Below, piece by piece: positions 63,463-64,000 of a DNA stretch of 64,000 nucleotides. Position 1 is the stretch's first letter. Every line of letters starts with the position of its first letter. The stretch is from Spizellomyces sp. 'palustris' (Eukaryota; Chytridiomycota; Chytridiomycetes; Spizellomycetales; Spizellomycetaceae), in contig QEAR01000001.1 of assembly GCA_006535965.1 (NCBI GenBank), positions 124,001-188,000 on the forward strand, written 5' to 3'. The position numbers were made by a program, and so were the translations under genes. The notes beneath the pieces are model-generated. The model had not been told where the DNA came from and did not search any database. It saw only the letters and a program-made list of their open reading frames with translations.

Positions 63463-64000
63463 CTAATCCTCCAGACTTTTGCGAACAGTCCTCTGCACGC
63501 GCCGTTTGAAACCCTTTGGATCTTCCCGCCATTGTTTCTAAAAAAAAAAGGAGATGATCGATTGTATTCCGGGGGTCGATCTTGCCACGACACAGTCAAG
63601 AACTCACAGCTGCTTCGATGTTTGCAGGAGATTCGTCATTCGGCCCCGATAACATACTGATCACAGACAATACGATAGTCTCAACTGTGTGGATTGGTAA
63701 CCATCTTTCTGATGCTGACTCATAGCCCCATTTGTCATCCCCTAGTGATATACTAATGAGTATGGCAATGCTTTATAAACATCCTACATCACGTACCTGG
63801 AGGATGAAGTATAGAAATGCACACTTCTCCGTTCTCATATACATTTGGGTGCCACATGTCACTGATAAATCTCATCTTGGGTGGCATCTGTGGATAATTT
63901 GTGGGAAACGAGAGGCGCGCTTTGAAGAAGCCTCCCTCGCTGCAAAACCGATCTCAGTAGGTCAGGGAATGAAGACATAGGCATACTAATACGTGAAGGA
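63463..64000 (-). CDS. UBC7: Ubiquitin-conjugating enzyme E2, UBC7/UBE2G2 type (5' end outside window)
   Basis: The last three exons lie in the window (63797-63939, 63608-63741, 63463-63537), in phase; the N-terminal exons are beyond position 64000. Signature: [39 protein letters not shown] with the active-site cysteine, [20 protein letters not shown] and the acidic-loop/gate segment [16 protein letters not shown] typical of UBC7/G2. It works with ER membrane E3s in ER-associated degradation. A run of A bases on the plus strand at 63541-63550 is the pyrimidine tract of the last intron. Partial gene. Confidence 0.93.

Noticed and set aside
63541-63550. Run of A bases as a sign of a retrotransposed poly(A) tail
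   Set aside because: On the minus strand it is the pyrimidine tract just before the last UBC7 exon.

Overview
The window looks like nuclear DNA of a zoosporic (flagellated, chytrid-like) fungus. Nearly every gene is split by short GT-AG introns (mostly 46-113 nt). Gene content is fungal/opisthokont: GID8, TMA16, COX19, YSC84, HOP1 and an MPR1-type acetyltransferase. It also holds flagellum and cilium genes that non-flagellated fungi lack: a ropporin-like radial-spoke protein, ARMC2, ARL6/BBS3 and a FUZ-type longin protein. I saw no transposon, rRNA, tRNA, CRISPR array or organellar DNA.

Layout from left to right (strand in brackets): ropporin-like (-), PEX13 (+), AFG2-type AAA ATPase (-), NDUFV1 (+), SmG (-), RPB5 (+), GID8 (+), RIF1 (-), mitochondrial uL11 (+), COPI zeta (-), FUZ-type longin (+), TMA16 (-), RPS23 (+), ARMC2 (+), a possible 48-residue membrane protein (+), SF3A1 C-terminal-half protein (-), YSC84 (+), SF3A3 (-), COX19 (+), SLY1 (-), SmE (-), RBM28/NOP4 (+), ZIP transporter (-), MPR1-like acetyltransferase (+), CSC1-type channel (-), ARL6 (+), giant LRR/PH-like protein (-), mitochondrial methionine aminopeptidase (+), HOP1 (-), cytochrome P450 (-), K+ channel (-), LETM1-like (+), and UBC7-type E2 (-), cut by the window end.

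Two things stand out at large scale. First, strands alternate almost perfectly, giving 13 head-to-head pairs that share short 5' regions. Second, four spliceosome genes (SmG, SmE, SF3A1-like, SF3A3) fall within about 26 kb. At the gene level, the most interesting points are an SF3A1-like gene that starts downstream of the SURP modules, an AAA ATPase whose two Walker B motifs both lack the usual glutamate, a compact RIF1, a K+ channel with a TVGMGD filter, and a GID8 gene whose first coding exon is only the start codon.

Gene models were spliced by hand from reading frame, GT/AG sites and phase. Where phases agree across all exons I give exon coordinates; otherwise I say that the inner structure is approximate.
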